In this document: one piece after another, positions 15,989 to 23,763 of the stretch
How the letters are laid out: every line of letters starts with the position of its first letter
Numbering within the stretch: position 1 is the first letter of the stretch
NCBI GenBank assembly: GCA_017558065.1
Contig: JAFYWK010000071.1
Coordinates: 1 to 43,693, forward strand
Length of the DNA stretch: 43,693 nt
Source of the DNA: Paludibacteraceae bacterium
GTDB taxonomy: Bacteria; Bacteroidota; Bacteroidia; Bacteroidales; Paludibacteraceae
Direction of reading: 5' to 3'
Notes under the pieces: model-generated
What the model was told of the DNA's origin: nothing
What the model saw: only the letters and a program-made list of their open reading frames with translations
Database searches by the model: none
Position numbers and translations under genes: made by a program

Positions 15989-17269
15989 ATGAAAAAACTT
16001 TTAATCCTTTTACTATCTGCGCTTTCAATGATAGCTTATGCGCAGACACCAGTAAAAAAAGTAGCCATCCTCGAAACGGTGGATAAAATGGGCAATGTGC
16101 CTTATGGTGTGTTGCTGCAAGTACGAAGTAGTTTAACCTATGCAATCTCCAGCAATGCGGGCTACGAAGGCTACGACCGTGTGGATATGTCTGCCATTAC
16201 AGGCGAGCAGAATTTTCAACGAACAGGTATGGTGAGTGATGAACAAATCAAGCGTTTGGGCGAGATGACGGGCGCAGCGTATGTACTGATTGCGGAGGCA
16301 GCCCTCTACGATGACCAAAACATTATCATCGCAGCCAAGATTCTGGATGTTGAAACAGGTGGTGTAATGAGTAGTACTCCTCCTGCTGTGGCTCCTAAAG
16401 ACCCAATGAAAATGGCAGAGGCATGTATCAAATGCTCGCAAACATTGGTCGGTGGCAAAATGCCAATGCGCACAACCACCACTACCACTTATTCCCAAAC
16501 GGGCTATGCTTCGCAACCCGCTCCTGCCGCTAATCAGGACTTTACCGAAACCGCTTGGGGCGTCAATATGAAGATGATTTGGGTAGAAGGCGGCGATTTC
16601 CTCATGGGCTGCACTTCCGAACAAGGTGGTGACTGTAGTTCCGATGAACAAAATGTCCGTCGCGTAACCGTGGATGGATTCTATATCGGTATGTTGGAGG
16701 TTACTCAATCCCAATGGGAGAAGGTAGTAGGTACGAGCATCTACCAACAAAAATCCAAAGCAGGAGGTAGCAGTACCCCCGGTGTAGGTCCTGATTACCC
16801 AATGTATTATGTGAGTTGGGATGAGGCAATGGAGTTCTGTCGTTTATTGAGCAACAAGACAGGTCGCACCTATACCCTGCCTACTGAGGCACAATGGGAA
16901 TATGCCGCTCGTGGTGGCAATAATAACGAGGGCGCAAAATATGCAGGTAGCAATATGATTGATGCCGTAGCTTGGTACACCGACAATAGTGGTAGCAGTA
17001 CCCATATCGTGGGCTCAAAGCGTGCGAATGCTTTGGGTATCTATGACATGTCGGGTAATGTATGGGAGTGGTGCAAAGACTGGTACGCTAACTCGTATGT
17101 CAGTTACGATACCAACAATCCTGTAGGTCCATCGTCGGGGTCCTACCGCGTGAGTCGGGGCGGTAGCTGGTGCAGCAGTGCTTCCTGCTGTCGCGTTGCC
17201 GACCGTTACGGCAACTCTCCTGGCGATCGCGGCAGCTACCTTGGGTTCCGTGTTGTTCTTCTCCCCTAG
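15989..17269 (+). CDS. DGR target: secreted CsgG-like/FGE-sulfatase (C-type lectin fold) protein
   Basis: This 426-residue variable protein is the target of the retroelement. A signal peptide (1-20) is followed by a CsgG-like domain (about 22-160: KKVAILETVD, GYEGYDRVDMSAITGEQNFQ, AAKILDVETG), a Pro/Thr linker and an FGE-sulfatase domain (about 190-426). The latter shows LPTEAQWEYAARGG, MSGNVWEWCKDWY, RGGSW and GFRVV; its C-type-lectin fold is the usual scaffold of DGR proteins. The last 45 residues are encoded by the VR (17131-17265). Residues Y386, S389, C395, S396, C400, D405, Y407, G408, D413, G415, S416 and Y417 correspond to Asn codons in the template; only N409 is unchanged. It probably displays a variable binding face outside the cell. 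Ligand unknown. Confidence 0.93.
   Translation: MKKLLILLLSALSMIAYAQTPVKKVAILETVDKMGNVPYGVLLQVRSSLTYAISSNAGYEGYDRVDMSAITGEQNFQRTGMVSDEQIKRLGEMTGAAYVLIAEAALYDDQNIIIAAKILDVETGGVMSSTPPAVAPKDPMKMAEACIKCSQTLVGGKMPMRTTTTTTYSQTGYASQPAPAANQDFTETAWGVNMKMIWVEGGDFLMGCTSEQGGDCSSDEQNVRRVTVDGFYIGMLEVTQSQWEKVVGTSIYQQKSKAGGSSTPGVGPDYPMYYVSWDEAMEFCRLLSNKTGRTYTLPTEAQWEYAARGGNNNEGAKYAGSNMIDAVAWYTDNSGSSTHIVGSKRANALGIYDMSGNVWEWCKDWYANSYVSYDTNNPVGPSSGSYRVSRGGSWCSSASCCRVADRYGNSPGDRGSYLGFRVVLLP
17131..17265 (+). repeat. DGR variable repeat (VR)
   Basis: This 135-bp segment pairs with the TR at 18848-18982 (offset 1717). There are 16 differences, all at TR adenines (11 A-to-G, 5 A-to-T), and the 106 non-adenine positions are identical. 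The invariant last 28 bp (17238-17265) are the likely initiation-of-mutagenic-homing (IMH) region. Just outside the 5' edge three more adenine mismatches (17128-17130) suggest homology may reach 17126. Confidence 0.97.
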
Positions 17270-17300
17270 TTTATTGTAGTCCAAACTTTGCCATAAGCTA

Positions 17301-17373
17301 ATCAAAGCAATACAACGAGGCGGAGTGGGCAAGGGACGAAGCCCAAACAACGCCGAGAAAGTATTGCTTTGAT
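17301..17373. other. Nested hairpin/cruciform downstream of VR
   Basis: A perfect 13-bp stem (17301-17313 with 17361-17373) encloses GGCG/CGCC (17319-17322 with 17351-17354) and TGGGC/GCCCA (17326-17330 with 17341-17345). It begins about 35 bp after the VR. In the Bordetella phage DGR a hairpin just downstream of the IMH is needed for efficient retrohoming; this is the positional equivalent. There is no T-run, so it is not a typical terminator. Confidence 0.8.
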
Positions 17374-17389
17374 AAAAAACGAAAAAGAT

Positions 17390-17860
17390 ATGCAAGTGAA
17401 ATTATTTACCATTCCACTATTTGACAACGAAACCGAACTGAATGAGATGAATGGCTTTTTGCGTGCGCAAAAAGTGCTGACCATTGACAAGCAGTTTGTT
17501 TCGTTGGGCGAAAATGCATATTGGTCGTTTTGTGTTACTTATCTGCAATTATCTAAAGCATCTTCTGTTGCTCAAAATGCGCAACGACCAACGAAGGTTG
17601 ATTACAAGGAAGTGTTAGATGTTGCTACCTTTGCGGTCTTTTCTACTTTGCGTACTATTCGCAAGCAGATAGCAGAAAATGAGGCTATTCCTGCATATGC
17701 AGTATTTACAGATAGTGAGTTAGCCGAAATAGCGAAGTTGGAAAATATAGATATGGCTCATTTGCAATCTATACAAGGAATAGGGCAAAAGAAAGCAGAA
17801 AAGTATGGGCAAATCTTGTGTGAACAATACCACACACAAATGGGATTGAATGAGGGATGA
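17390..17860 (+). CDS. DGR accessory protein with HRDC domain
   Basis: The ATG at 17390 is preferred over an upstream in-frame TTG, which lies in the hairpin arm. The 156-residue protein starts MQVKLFTIPLFDNETELNEM, the N-terminal pattern of DGR-linked HRDC proteins. It has a C-terminal HRDC domain (about 90-150) with AIPAYAVFTDSELAEIA and LQSIQGIGQKKAEKYG. HRDC domains bind nucleic acid in RecQ and RNase D. In DGRs lacking the classic Avd barrel, such a protein is thought to assist the reverse transcriptase. It overlaps the RT gene by 4 bp (ATGA), so translation is coupled. Confidence 0.88.
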   Translation: MQVKLFTIPLFDNETELNEMNGFLRAQKVLTIDKQFVSLGENAYWSFCVTYLQLSKASSVAQNAQRPTKVDYKEVLDVATFAVFSTLRTIRKQIAENEAIPAYAVFTDSELAEIAKLENIDMAHLQSIQGIGQKKAEKYGQILCEQYHTQMGLNEG

Positions 17861-18870
17861 AGCGCGTTGGCTTTTTAATAGAGCAAATAGCGGATATGGA
17901 TAATCTGCGCCTTGCTTTTTACAAAGCGCAGAAAGGAAAACGCGGAAAAAGAGAGGTAATAGAATATCGTAATAATTTGCAGCAAAACCTGAAGTTATTG
18001 CATGAAAATGTATTGAGTGGTGAAGTGCAGGTGGGAGAATATCACTTGTTTAAGATATTTGACCCCAAAGAGCGTGTGGTATGTGCTGCTCATTTTAATG
18101 AAAGAGTACTACACCATGCAATAATGAATGTATGCGCTCCTTATTTTGATAAGCATTTTATCGCGACTACCTATGCCAATAGAGAAAACAAGGGCGTATA
18201 TAAAGCATTGGAGTTGGCACATTTAGCCACGGCACGGCATATGTTTGTGGCAAAATTAGATGTTAGAAAATACTTTGATACTATCAACCACGCGGTGCTC
18301 AAGCAGTTGTTGAAACGACTATTTAAGGATAAATGTTTGTTGCAACTATTGGGAAGAATCATTGATTCATATTCCGTGGAAGAGGGTAGAGGGTTGCCGA
18401 TTGGTAATTTAACGAGTCAGTATTTTGCCAATTATTATTTGTCGGGGCTTGATCATTATGCGAAAGAGGTGTTGGCTGTACCAATATATATCCGCTATAT
18501 GGACGATGTTTTGCTATTTGGGGATGATAGGAAACGCTTGCAAGAGCAAGTAAATGCTGTGATTTATTATGCTTCAGAATGTTTACATTTGCGGATGAAA
18601 TCGCCTATTGTGCAACCAACAAGCATACCAATTGCCTTTTTGGGCTATCGGTTGAAAACGAATTATATTGGTCTAACCCAGCGTAGTCGCAAGCGTTTTG
18701 AGAAGAAATATGGTCACGCAATAAAGATGTGGGATAAAGATCGATGGAGTGAGGAAATGGTGCAGGCGCATATATTGCCATTGCTTGCTTTTGTACGATA
18801 TGCCTACACTAAGAAATATAGAAATGTGATACTTGAAAAGGTGGAAAATCGTCGGGGTCCAACCGCGTGA
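17857..18870 (+). CDS. DGR reverse transcriptase
   Basis: This 337-residue RNA-directed DNA polymerase copies the TR RNA with errors at adenines. RT motifs are in order: [10 protein letters not shown] (about 134-143), LPIGNLTSQ (180-188) and the catalytic RYMDD (213-217), then LGYRL (about 265-269). The LPIGNLTSQ form of motif 4 is characteristic of DGR enzymes. There is no maturase or endonuclease domain, so it is not a group II intron protein. The start overlaps the HRDC gene by 4 bp. The last six codons and the stop (to 18870) lie inside the TR, so RT and template share sequence. No nuclease or integrase is nearby. Confidence 0.95.
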   Translation: MKRVGFLIEQIADMDNLRLAFYKAQKGKRGKREVIEYRNNLQQNLKLLHENVLSGEVQVGEYHLFKIFDPKERVVCAAHFNERVLHHAIMNVCAPYFDKHFIATTYANRENKGVYKALELAHLATARHMFVAKLDVRKYFDTINHAVLKQLLKRLFKDKCLLQLLGRIIDSYSVEEGRGLPIGNLTSQYFANYYLSGLDHYAKEVLAVPIYIRYMDDVLLFGDDRKRLQEQVNAVIYYASECLHLRMKSPIVQPTSIPIAFLGYRLKTNYIGLTQRSRKRFEKKYGHAIKMWDKDRWSEEMVQAHILPLLAFVRYAYTKKYRNVILEKVENRRGPTA

Positions 18871-18982
18871 ATCGGGGCGGTAGCTGGAACAACAGTGCTT
18901 CCAACTGTCGCGTTGCCAACCGTAACAACAACTCTCCTGGCAATCGCAACAACAACCTTGGGTTCCGTGTTGTTCTTCTCCC
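18848..18982 (+). repeat. DGR template repeat (TR)
   Basis: This is the invariant donor copy of the VR. In the VR reading frame it encodes 13 AAY (Asn) codons, and its 29 adenines cluster there. Twenty-three bases at its 5' end overlap the 3' end of the RT gene. The 28-bp 3' block (18955-18982) equals VR 17238-17265; homology then stops. The RNA made from here is the mutagenic template. Confidence 0.97.
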
Positions 18983-19255
18983 AAAGCTTATGGCGAAGAT
19001 GGATGTCTGCAATAAACAGATTTTCTCACCTATCTAACATGTTAGATAAAATGATATTGTTAGATAAAACGAACGGTATTATACCGCCTAAAGAGCGTGT
19101 TGGTAGGTCAAGGGATATTGATTCGAAGACTCAATCTTTATACAACTGAACTCAATAGAATAATAATAATCGTTCTTTGACATATTGAATATTTCTATCT
19201 ATTGCGGTACGAAATTTGTAGCAGATTTGTAAAATCATGCAAATCGCACAAATTA
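18983..19255 (+). other. Noncoding tract after the TR, with palindromes
   Basis: No coding frame is supported. It contains an 18-bp perfect palindrome (19031-19048), a repeated 12-mer TGTTAGATAAAA (19040-19051 and 19058-19069), and CGGTAT-T-ATACCG (19074-19086). It may be the 3' part of the TR RNA, which in studied DGRs extends past the TR into a structured spacer used for priming. Confidence 0.5.
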
Positions 19256-19320
19256 TTTGCATTTTTCCAAATAATTGTGTATCTTCGGACGCCGCCTGCC
19301 CATTGGGCATTCCCCCGAAG
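19256..19320 (+). promoter_or_regulatory. Promoter-like site followed by a nested hairpin
   Basis: TTTG (19256-19259), a 20-bp spacer and TATCTTCG (19280-19287) differ from the Bacteroidota consensus by one base. A hairpin overlaps and follows: CTTCGG (19283-19288) with CCGAAG (19315-19320), enclosing TGCCCA/TGGGCA. It could be a small RNA start or a chance match. Confidence 0.35.
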
Positions 19321-19365
19321 TTACTGCAAAAAAATGCAGCCTATGGCAATAAAAATGAACTTTTC

Positions 19366-19396
19366 TTGCACATATACATTTTTTTTTGTATCTTTG
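19366..19396 (+). promoter_or_regulatory. Promoter of kinase-like gene
   Basis: TTG (19366-19368), a 20-bp spacer and TATCTTTG (19389-19396) fit the Bacteroidota consensus. It fixes the downstream start at 19419, since an in-frame TTG at 19386 lies within the promoter. Confidence 0.75.
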
Positions 19397-19418
19397 CAGC
19401 GAAATTGAGGATACTACT

Positions 19419-20237
19419 ATGTCTAATCAAGATTTTTGGCATTCAATACAACAGATCATCAACAACAAGTTTGATGCGGAAGGTCTTGCTAAATTGGAGT
19501 ACTATGCAGAACAATTTATCAGCAACAAGTTGGTTTATCAACGATTTTCACCGTTCGAACAGCATGGCTGCGCAACGGGAGGTGCAACGCATGTCATTGC
19601 AACCTTGCTCGCGGGAGCAGAAGTTGATGCAGATAGCATCACTGCGCCAATCGGCAGTTTCAAAAGAGAACAGCAATGCGCAGAGGCGCAAATGGAACGG
19701 ATAAAGCAGTGGGCTATTGCTACAAACTGCTGGATTGATAATGTGGACACAACATTATCTAATCTATTAGGAGAACAAATAGCAGAAGGTGGCGAAGCAC
19801 ATGTGTATGATCATGGCACTACGCTAATAAAAATCATAGGATTGGATTATTATATACAACCTGTTTTAGCGTTAGACCGTATCACTTTGCATAATGCATT
19901 TTTTCCAGAGACTCGCTTGAACGTTATTGGATTTGGATATTCCAATGATGGTGCATTTCAGATTGTAGTCGAACAACCGTTTATTCAAGGTAGTTCTATG
20001 ACCGACGAGGAAATTGCAGCGTATGCGAAGGCAATGGGCTTTGAACTACGTAATGCTCGTAATTGGACATTCGCAACACCAGAGATTTATCTGAGTGATT
20101 TGCACGATGAAAATGTTATTCGTTCAAAGGATGGCAACATTTTTGTAATAGATTGCGACATTCGCATCAATACACCCGAACTCAAGCAAGGTGGTGTTCG
20201 CACACTAACAAACGAGATAATATTCTTAGCAGAATAA
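19419..20237 (+). CDS. Polyvalent-protein-kinase-like protein
   Basis: This 272-residue protein starts at the ATG 23 bp after its -7 box. About residues 100-265 resemble the small kinase-like domain found in polyvalent proteins of Bacteroidota phages and conjugative elements: EGGEAHVYDHG, then TLIKIIG (the Lys suggests the ATP-binding residue), LHNAFFPET, IVVEQPFIQG, YLSDLHDENV (catalytic-loop-like D and N) and FVIDCD (metal-binding Asp). The substrate is unknown. It stands alone, with its own promoter and terminator, right after the DGR, and may be cargo from a mobile element. The N-terminal 100 residues match nothing I recognise. Confidence 0.65.
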   Translation: MSNQDFWHSIQQIINNKFDAEGLAKLEYYAEQFISNKLVYQRFSPFEQHGCATGGATHVIATLLAGAEVDADSITAPIGSFKREQQCAEAQMERIKQWAIATNCWIDNVDTTLSNLLGEQIAEGGEAHVYDHGTTLIKIIGLDYYIQPVLALDRITLHNAFFPETRLNVIGFGYSNDGAFQIVVEQPFIQGSSMTDEEIAAYAKAMGFELRNARNWTFATPEIYLSDLHDENVIRSKDGNIFVIDCDIRINTPELKQGGVRTLTNEIIFLAE

Positions 20238-20269
20238 AGCAGAAACTTACCTACCCATTAGATAGGACT

Positions 20270-20297
20270 GGCATAGAGTAATCTATGCCGTCTTTTT
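20270..20297 (+). terminator. Intrinsic terminator after kinase-like gene
   Basis: GGCATAGA (20270-20277) pairs with TCTATGCC (20282-20289) around a 4-nt loop, and a T7 run follows. Confidence 0.85.
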
Positions 20298-20354
20298 TTA
20301 TTTGAAATATTCAATACCCAAGAACCCAAAACGAATAACAAAAACATCAAACCT

Positions 20355-21434
20355 ATGAAGAAAATCATTTTGACACCTCTGGTCTGTTGGGCAATGACAG
20401 CCGTTAGTGCTTTTGCTCAAATGCCGCCTACATGGACTGACTACGACATGCGGCAATTGGAGTACCCCGACAGCGAGTATTTTACGGGCTACGCCGAAGG
20501 CGCTCCTATGACTGGCGAACGCCAAGAGGTGGCTACCCAACGCCTCAAAGATGCAGCGCGCGTGGAAGCCGTTTCTACCATTCGCGTACACATCACCAAC
20601 CAATCGACCAACGATCTCATTAGCCAACAACTGAGCAATATGGAAGGGGAGTTCTGGAATGTGATGAACACATTCACTTCCTCTACCACCACTACGGTGG
20701 ACATGAAAATCCCTGGTTTGCAGATAGAAGCATGGCACGACCCACAAACAGGCACTATCTACGCCTTTGCCTATGTGAAGAAAAGCACCCTTATTCGCCA
20801 ATTGGAGAAGCAAATCACCGTTGCCCTCACCAAAGTGGAGATGTCGCTCGACCAAGTGGACCAACTCATCGCCACAGGGCAGAAACTGCAAGCACGCAGC
20901 GCAGCCGAGAAAGCATTGCCCCTGTTCGCGGAAGTAGATGAGGCGCAGAAACTATTAGCGGCTGTAGATGCCGATGCTACCGAAGAGACACTCATGCTCA
21001 ACGAAACGCGCCAATTACAGCAACGATTGATGGCAATGGTGGCACACTTGAAGAATGCTCTTACTATCTGTATTCAGTGCGATGCCAGCATCTTTGGTAG
21101 CAATTACCCTACGTTGTCATCCACCCTGCAAGGACATCTGAGCAAGTTGGGCTGTAACTTCGTTAGCGACCCCAGCGTGGCAGATTGGGTGGTTACGATT
21201 CAGGCTTCAGCCAGAGAGTACAGCACTGTACTCACGGGGAATATCGCCACCTATTTTGTATATGTAGATGCCACCATATCCATTACCAAGACTGCCACAG
21301 GGCAGCTCGTGTATGAAAACATGTTTACCGAAAAGGGTGGGCATACCCACAACTATCACCAAGCTGCCCGCGAGGCATATCGCTACCTCACACCCAAAAT
21401 CTGCAAAGCAGTAGAGGAGCAGGTGAAGCAATAA
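20355..21434 (+). CDS. Exported LPP20-like protein
   Basis: This 359-residue protein has a signal peptide (1-21, cleaved after AFAQ). The first domain (about 30-150) carries YFTGYAEG, RLKDAARVEAVSTIRVHI and AWHDPQTGTIYAFAYV, a pattern of LPP20/FlgT-like lipoprotein domains although no lipobox Cys is present. A helical middle (about 145-235) is followed by a second alpha/beta domain (about 240-355) with FVSDPSVADWVVTIQA and YFVYVDATISI. It is similar in style to the protein at 14240-14992, so the DGR is bracketed by this family. Role inferred as outer-membrane or periplasmic; no partner is proven. A shared terminator separates it from convergent groEL. Confidence 0.65.
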   Translation: MKKIILTPLVCWAMTAVSAFAQMPPTWTDYDMRQLEYPDSEYFTGYAEGAPMTGERQEVATQRLKDAARVEAVSTIRVHITNQSTNDLISQQLSNMEGEFWNVMNTFTSSTTTTVDMKIPGLQIEAWHDPQTGTIYAFAYVKKSTLIRQLEKQITVALTKVEMSLDQVDQLIATGQKLQARSAAEKALPLFAEVDEAQKLLAAVDADATEETLMLNETRQLQQRLMAMVAHLKNALTICIQCDASIFGSNYPTLSSTLQGHLSKLGCNFVSDPSVADWVVTIQASAREYSTVLTGNIATYFVYVDATISITKTATGQLVYENMFTEKGGHTHNYHQAAREAYRYLTPKICKAVEEQVKQ

Positions 21435-21566
21435 TGTGAAAAGTGAAAACTGAAAGTTGACAACTGAAAGCTGAAAACGGGCAGCTAAACTTTCACTCCA
21501 CCGCCACCCGTGAACATCAGCGTGGTAACCGAGTGGTAAGCGAAGATCTCGCTATTTTCTCATACA

Positions 21567-21596
21567 AAAAAATCGCACCAACTGGTGCGATTTTTT
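21567..21596. terminator. Bidirectional intrinsic terminator
   Basis: A 14-bp stem (21567-21580 with 21583-21596) with A-run and T-run arms lies between the convergent LPP20-like gene and groEL. The preceding stretch 21435-21480 is a GTGAAAA/CTGAAAG-type simple repeat, and 21599-21620 is a CCTTTAGCC tract. Confidence 0.85.
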
Positions 21597-21634
21597 CTTG
21601 CCTTTAGCCTTTAGCCTAACAGCTTTTTAGCGTA

Positions 21635-23263
21635 TTACATCATGCCGCCCATGCCGCCTGCTGGCATAGCAGGAGCCGGAGTGTCCTCCTTGATGTCGGT
21701 GATGACACACTCGGTGGTGAGGAACATACCAGCGATGCTGGCAGCGTTCTCCAATGCTACGCGGGTCACCTTGGCAGGGTCCACTACGCCTGCGGTCTTG
21801 AGGTTCTCATAGATGTCCTTGCGTGCATTATAGCCGAAGTCTGCCTCGCCGTTGCGCACTTTATCCACCACTACAGCACCCTCTTTGCCAGCGTTGGCAA
21901 CGATTTGGCGAAGTGGCTCTTCTACTGCGCGGCGGATAATCTCGATACCTGTTTGCTCGTCCTCGTTCTCGCCCTTGAGGCCTTCAAGAGCCGCTTGAGC
22001 ACGGATATATGCCACGCCGCCACCTGCTACGATACCTTCTTCGATAGCAGCGCGAGTAGCGCTGAGTGCATCGTCCACACGGTCTTTCTTCTCCTTCATC
22101 TCCACCTCGGAAGCGGCACCTACATTGAGTTGGGCTACACCGCCAGCGAGTTTGGCAAGACGCTCTTGGAGTTTCTCCTTGTCGTAGGTGGACTTGGTGG
22201 TAGCGATCTGCGCTTTGATCTGTCCCACGCGAGCCGCGATGGCCTCTTTGTCGCCTGCGCCATTGACGATGGTGGTGTTGTCTTTGTTCACGGTGATGCT
22301 CTCCGCTGTACCGAGCATGTCGATGGTAGCAGCTTCGAGTTTGATACCTTTCTCTTCGCTGATGACGGTACCACCAGTGAGGATAGCGATGTCCTCCAAC
22401 ATCTCTTTGCGACGGTCGCCGAAGCCAGGTGCTTTGACTGCGCAGATCTTGAGTTGTGCACGGAGGCGGTTAACAACCAAGGTGGTGAGTGCCTCGCTAT
22501 CTACATCCTCTGCAATCACGAGCAATGGACGGCCACTTTGTACGGCTGGTTCGAGTACAGGCAGGAGCTCCTTGAGGTTGCTGATCTTCTTGTCATAGAG
22601 CAGGATATATGGGCGGTCCATCTCGACCTCCATCGTCTCGGTGTTGGTGACGAAGTATGGGCTGATATAGCCGCGGTCGAACTGCATACCTTGTACCACA
22701 TCGATGGTGGTATCCATACCTTTGGCTTCGCCAATGGTGATGACGCCATCCTTGCTCACCATACGCATAGCGTCAGCGATGAGTTTGCCAATCTCGGCAT
22801 CGTTGTTGGCAGAGATAGTAGCCACTTGCTCAATCTTGTCGAAGTCGTTGCCGACCTCCTCGCTTTGTGCTTTGATGTGGGCTACGATAGCGCCCACAGC
22901 CTTGTCCATACCGCGTTTGAGGTCCATAGGGTTGGCACCTGCGGTGACATTCTTCAGACCCACGCTGACGATAGCTTGGGTGAGGACGGTGGCGGTGGTG
23001 GTGCCGTCGCCTGCTTGGTCGCCTGTCTTGCTGGCAACCTCCTTGACGAGTTGTGCGCCGAGGTTCTCCGCTGCATCTGCGAGTTCAATCTCTTTGGCTA
23101 CACTGACGCCATCCTTGGTGATGTGTGGAGCACCAAACTTCTTGTCGATAATCACATTACGGCCTTTAGGACCGAGGGTTACTTTGACGGCGTTTGCCAA
23201 TTGGTCAACGCCACGCTTGAGGGCATCACGCGCCTCGATGTTGTATGAAATATTCTTAGCCAT
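21635..23263 (-). CDS. groEL: Chaperonin GroEL (60 kDa)
   Basis: This 542-residue protein is a full-length group I chaperonin subunit that forms 14-mers and folds proteins with GroES and ATP. It shows [20 protein letters not shown], the [10 protein letters not shown] and DGTTTATVL nucleotide-binding motifs, an [11 protein letters not shown] segment, [11 protein letters not shown] and the Gly/Met-rich tail GGMGGMM. It lies 55 bp after groES and ends at the bidirectional terminator. A long opposite-strand open frame across it is an artefact of codon use. Confidence 0.98.
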   Translation of the reverse strand: MAKNISYNIEARDALKRGVDQLANAVKVTLGPKGRNVIIDKKFGAPHITKDGVSVAKEIELADAAENLGAQLVKEVASKTGDQAGDGTTTATVLTQAIVSVGLKNVTAGANPMDLKRGMDKAVGAIVAHIKAQSEEVGNDFDKIEQVATISANNDAEIGKLIADAMRMVSKDGVITIGEAKGMDTTIDVVQGMQFDRGYISPYFVTNTETMEVEMDRPYILLYDKKISNLKELLPVLEPAVQSGRPLLVIAEDVDSEALTTLVVNRLRAQLKICAVKAPGFGDRRKEMLEDIAILTGGTVISEEKGIKLEAATIDMLGTAESITVNKDNTTIVNGAGDKEAIAARVGQIKAQIATTKSTYDKEKLQERLAKLAGGVAQLNVGAASEVEMKEKKDRVDDALSATRAAIEEGIVAGGGVAYIRAQAALEGLKGENEDEQTGIEIIRRAVEEPLRQIVANAGKEGAVVVDKVRNGEADFGYNARKDIYENLKTAGVVDPAKVTRVALENAASIAGMFLTTECVITDIKEDTPAPAMPAGGMGGMM

Positions 23264-23318
23264 ATTCTTTGTTTACTTATAGGACCTATGAGACTCATGG
23301 GGCTCATAGAGAGTTATT

Positions 23319-23594
23319 TTACTTCAAAATTGCGAGGACATCGCTTTGGCGCATGATGAGGTATTTCTCGCCTTCGTATTCGAGCTCGGTACCTGCATAC
23401 TTGCCATAGAGTACGGTGTCGCCCTCTTGAAGGAGCATTTTCTCGTCTTTGGTTCCTTCGCCCGTTGCGATAACTTCGCCACGCAGCGGTTTTTCTTTTG
23501 CGCTATCAGGGATGATGATACCGCCGATAGTCTTTTCTTCTGCCGCCATTGGTTTTACCAATACGCGGTCTGCTAATGGTTGGATTTTGCTCAT
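23319..23594 (-). CDS. groES: Co-chaperonin GroES (10 kDa)
   Basis: This 91-residue protein is the heptameric lid of GroEL. It shows [10 protein letters not shown], a mobile loop [27 protein letters not shown] and [13 protein letters not shown]. It is the first gene of the groESL operon. Its leader is about 100 nt, and no Bacteroidota -33/-7 promoter is visible in it; a sigma-54-like site and an inverted repeat lie further upstream instead. Confidence 0.97.
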   Translation of the reverse strand: MSKIQPLADRVLVKPMAAEEKTIGGIIIPDSAKEKPLRGEVIATGEGTKDEKMLLQEGDTVLYGKYAGTELEYEGEKYLIMRQSDVLAILK

Positions 23595-23704
23595 GATATG
23601 TTATTTTGTTCGTTAATACTCACGTTGTGTCGCTTTGCGAGGTTGTGCGCCTTCGGCGGGTTGTGTCGGCGTTGCCGAAGTTACCGCTGCTCTGCTGCGT
23701 TATT

Positions 23705-23757
23705 TACAAACTTTGTGCCAAACGGGTGATGGCAGGGGTTGTCTGCCAAAATGTCAG
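23705..23757 (-). promoter_or_regulatory. Possible sigma-54-type promoter and operator for groESL
   Basis: On the minus strand TTTGGCAC (23715-23722) followed by TTTGTA (23705-23710) resembles a -24/-12 element (TGGCAC-N5-TTGC), though the -12 GC is GT. Upstream, CTGACATTTTGGCAG (23743-23757) is an imperfect inverted repeat that could bind a regulator. The usual TAnnTTTG box is missing here. Confidence 0.4.
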
Positions 23758-23763
23758 TTGGTT

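Noticed and set aside
17857-18870. RT as a group II intron or retron enzyme
   Set aside because: No maturase or endonuclease domain and no intron RNA or msr/msd features; adjacent TR/VR with adenine-specific differences identifies a DGR.
18895-19149. Small open frame across the TR and spacer
   Set aside because: It reads the TR out of the VR frame and has no promoter or conserved features.
21905-23248. A 447-codon open frame on the plus strand across groEL
   Set aside because: It is the complement of a strongly conserved gene; its composition follows GroEL codon use and it has no promoter or family match.
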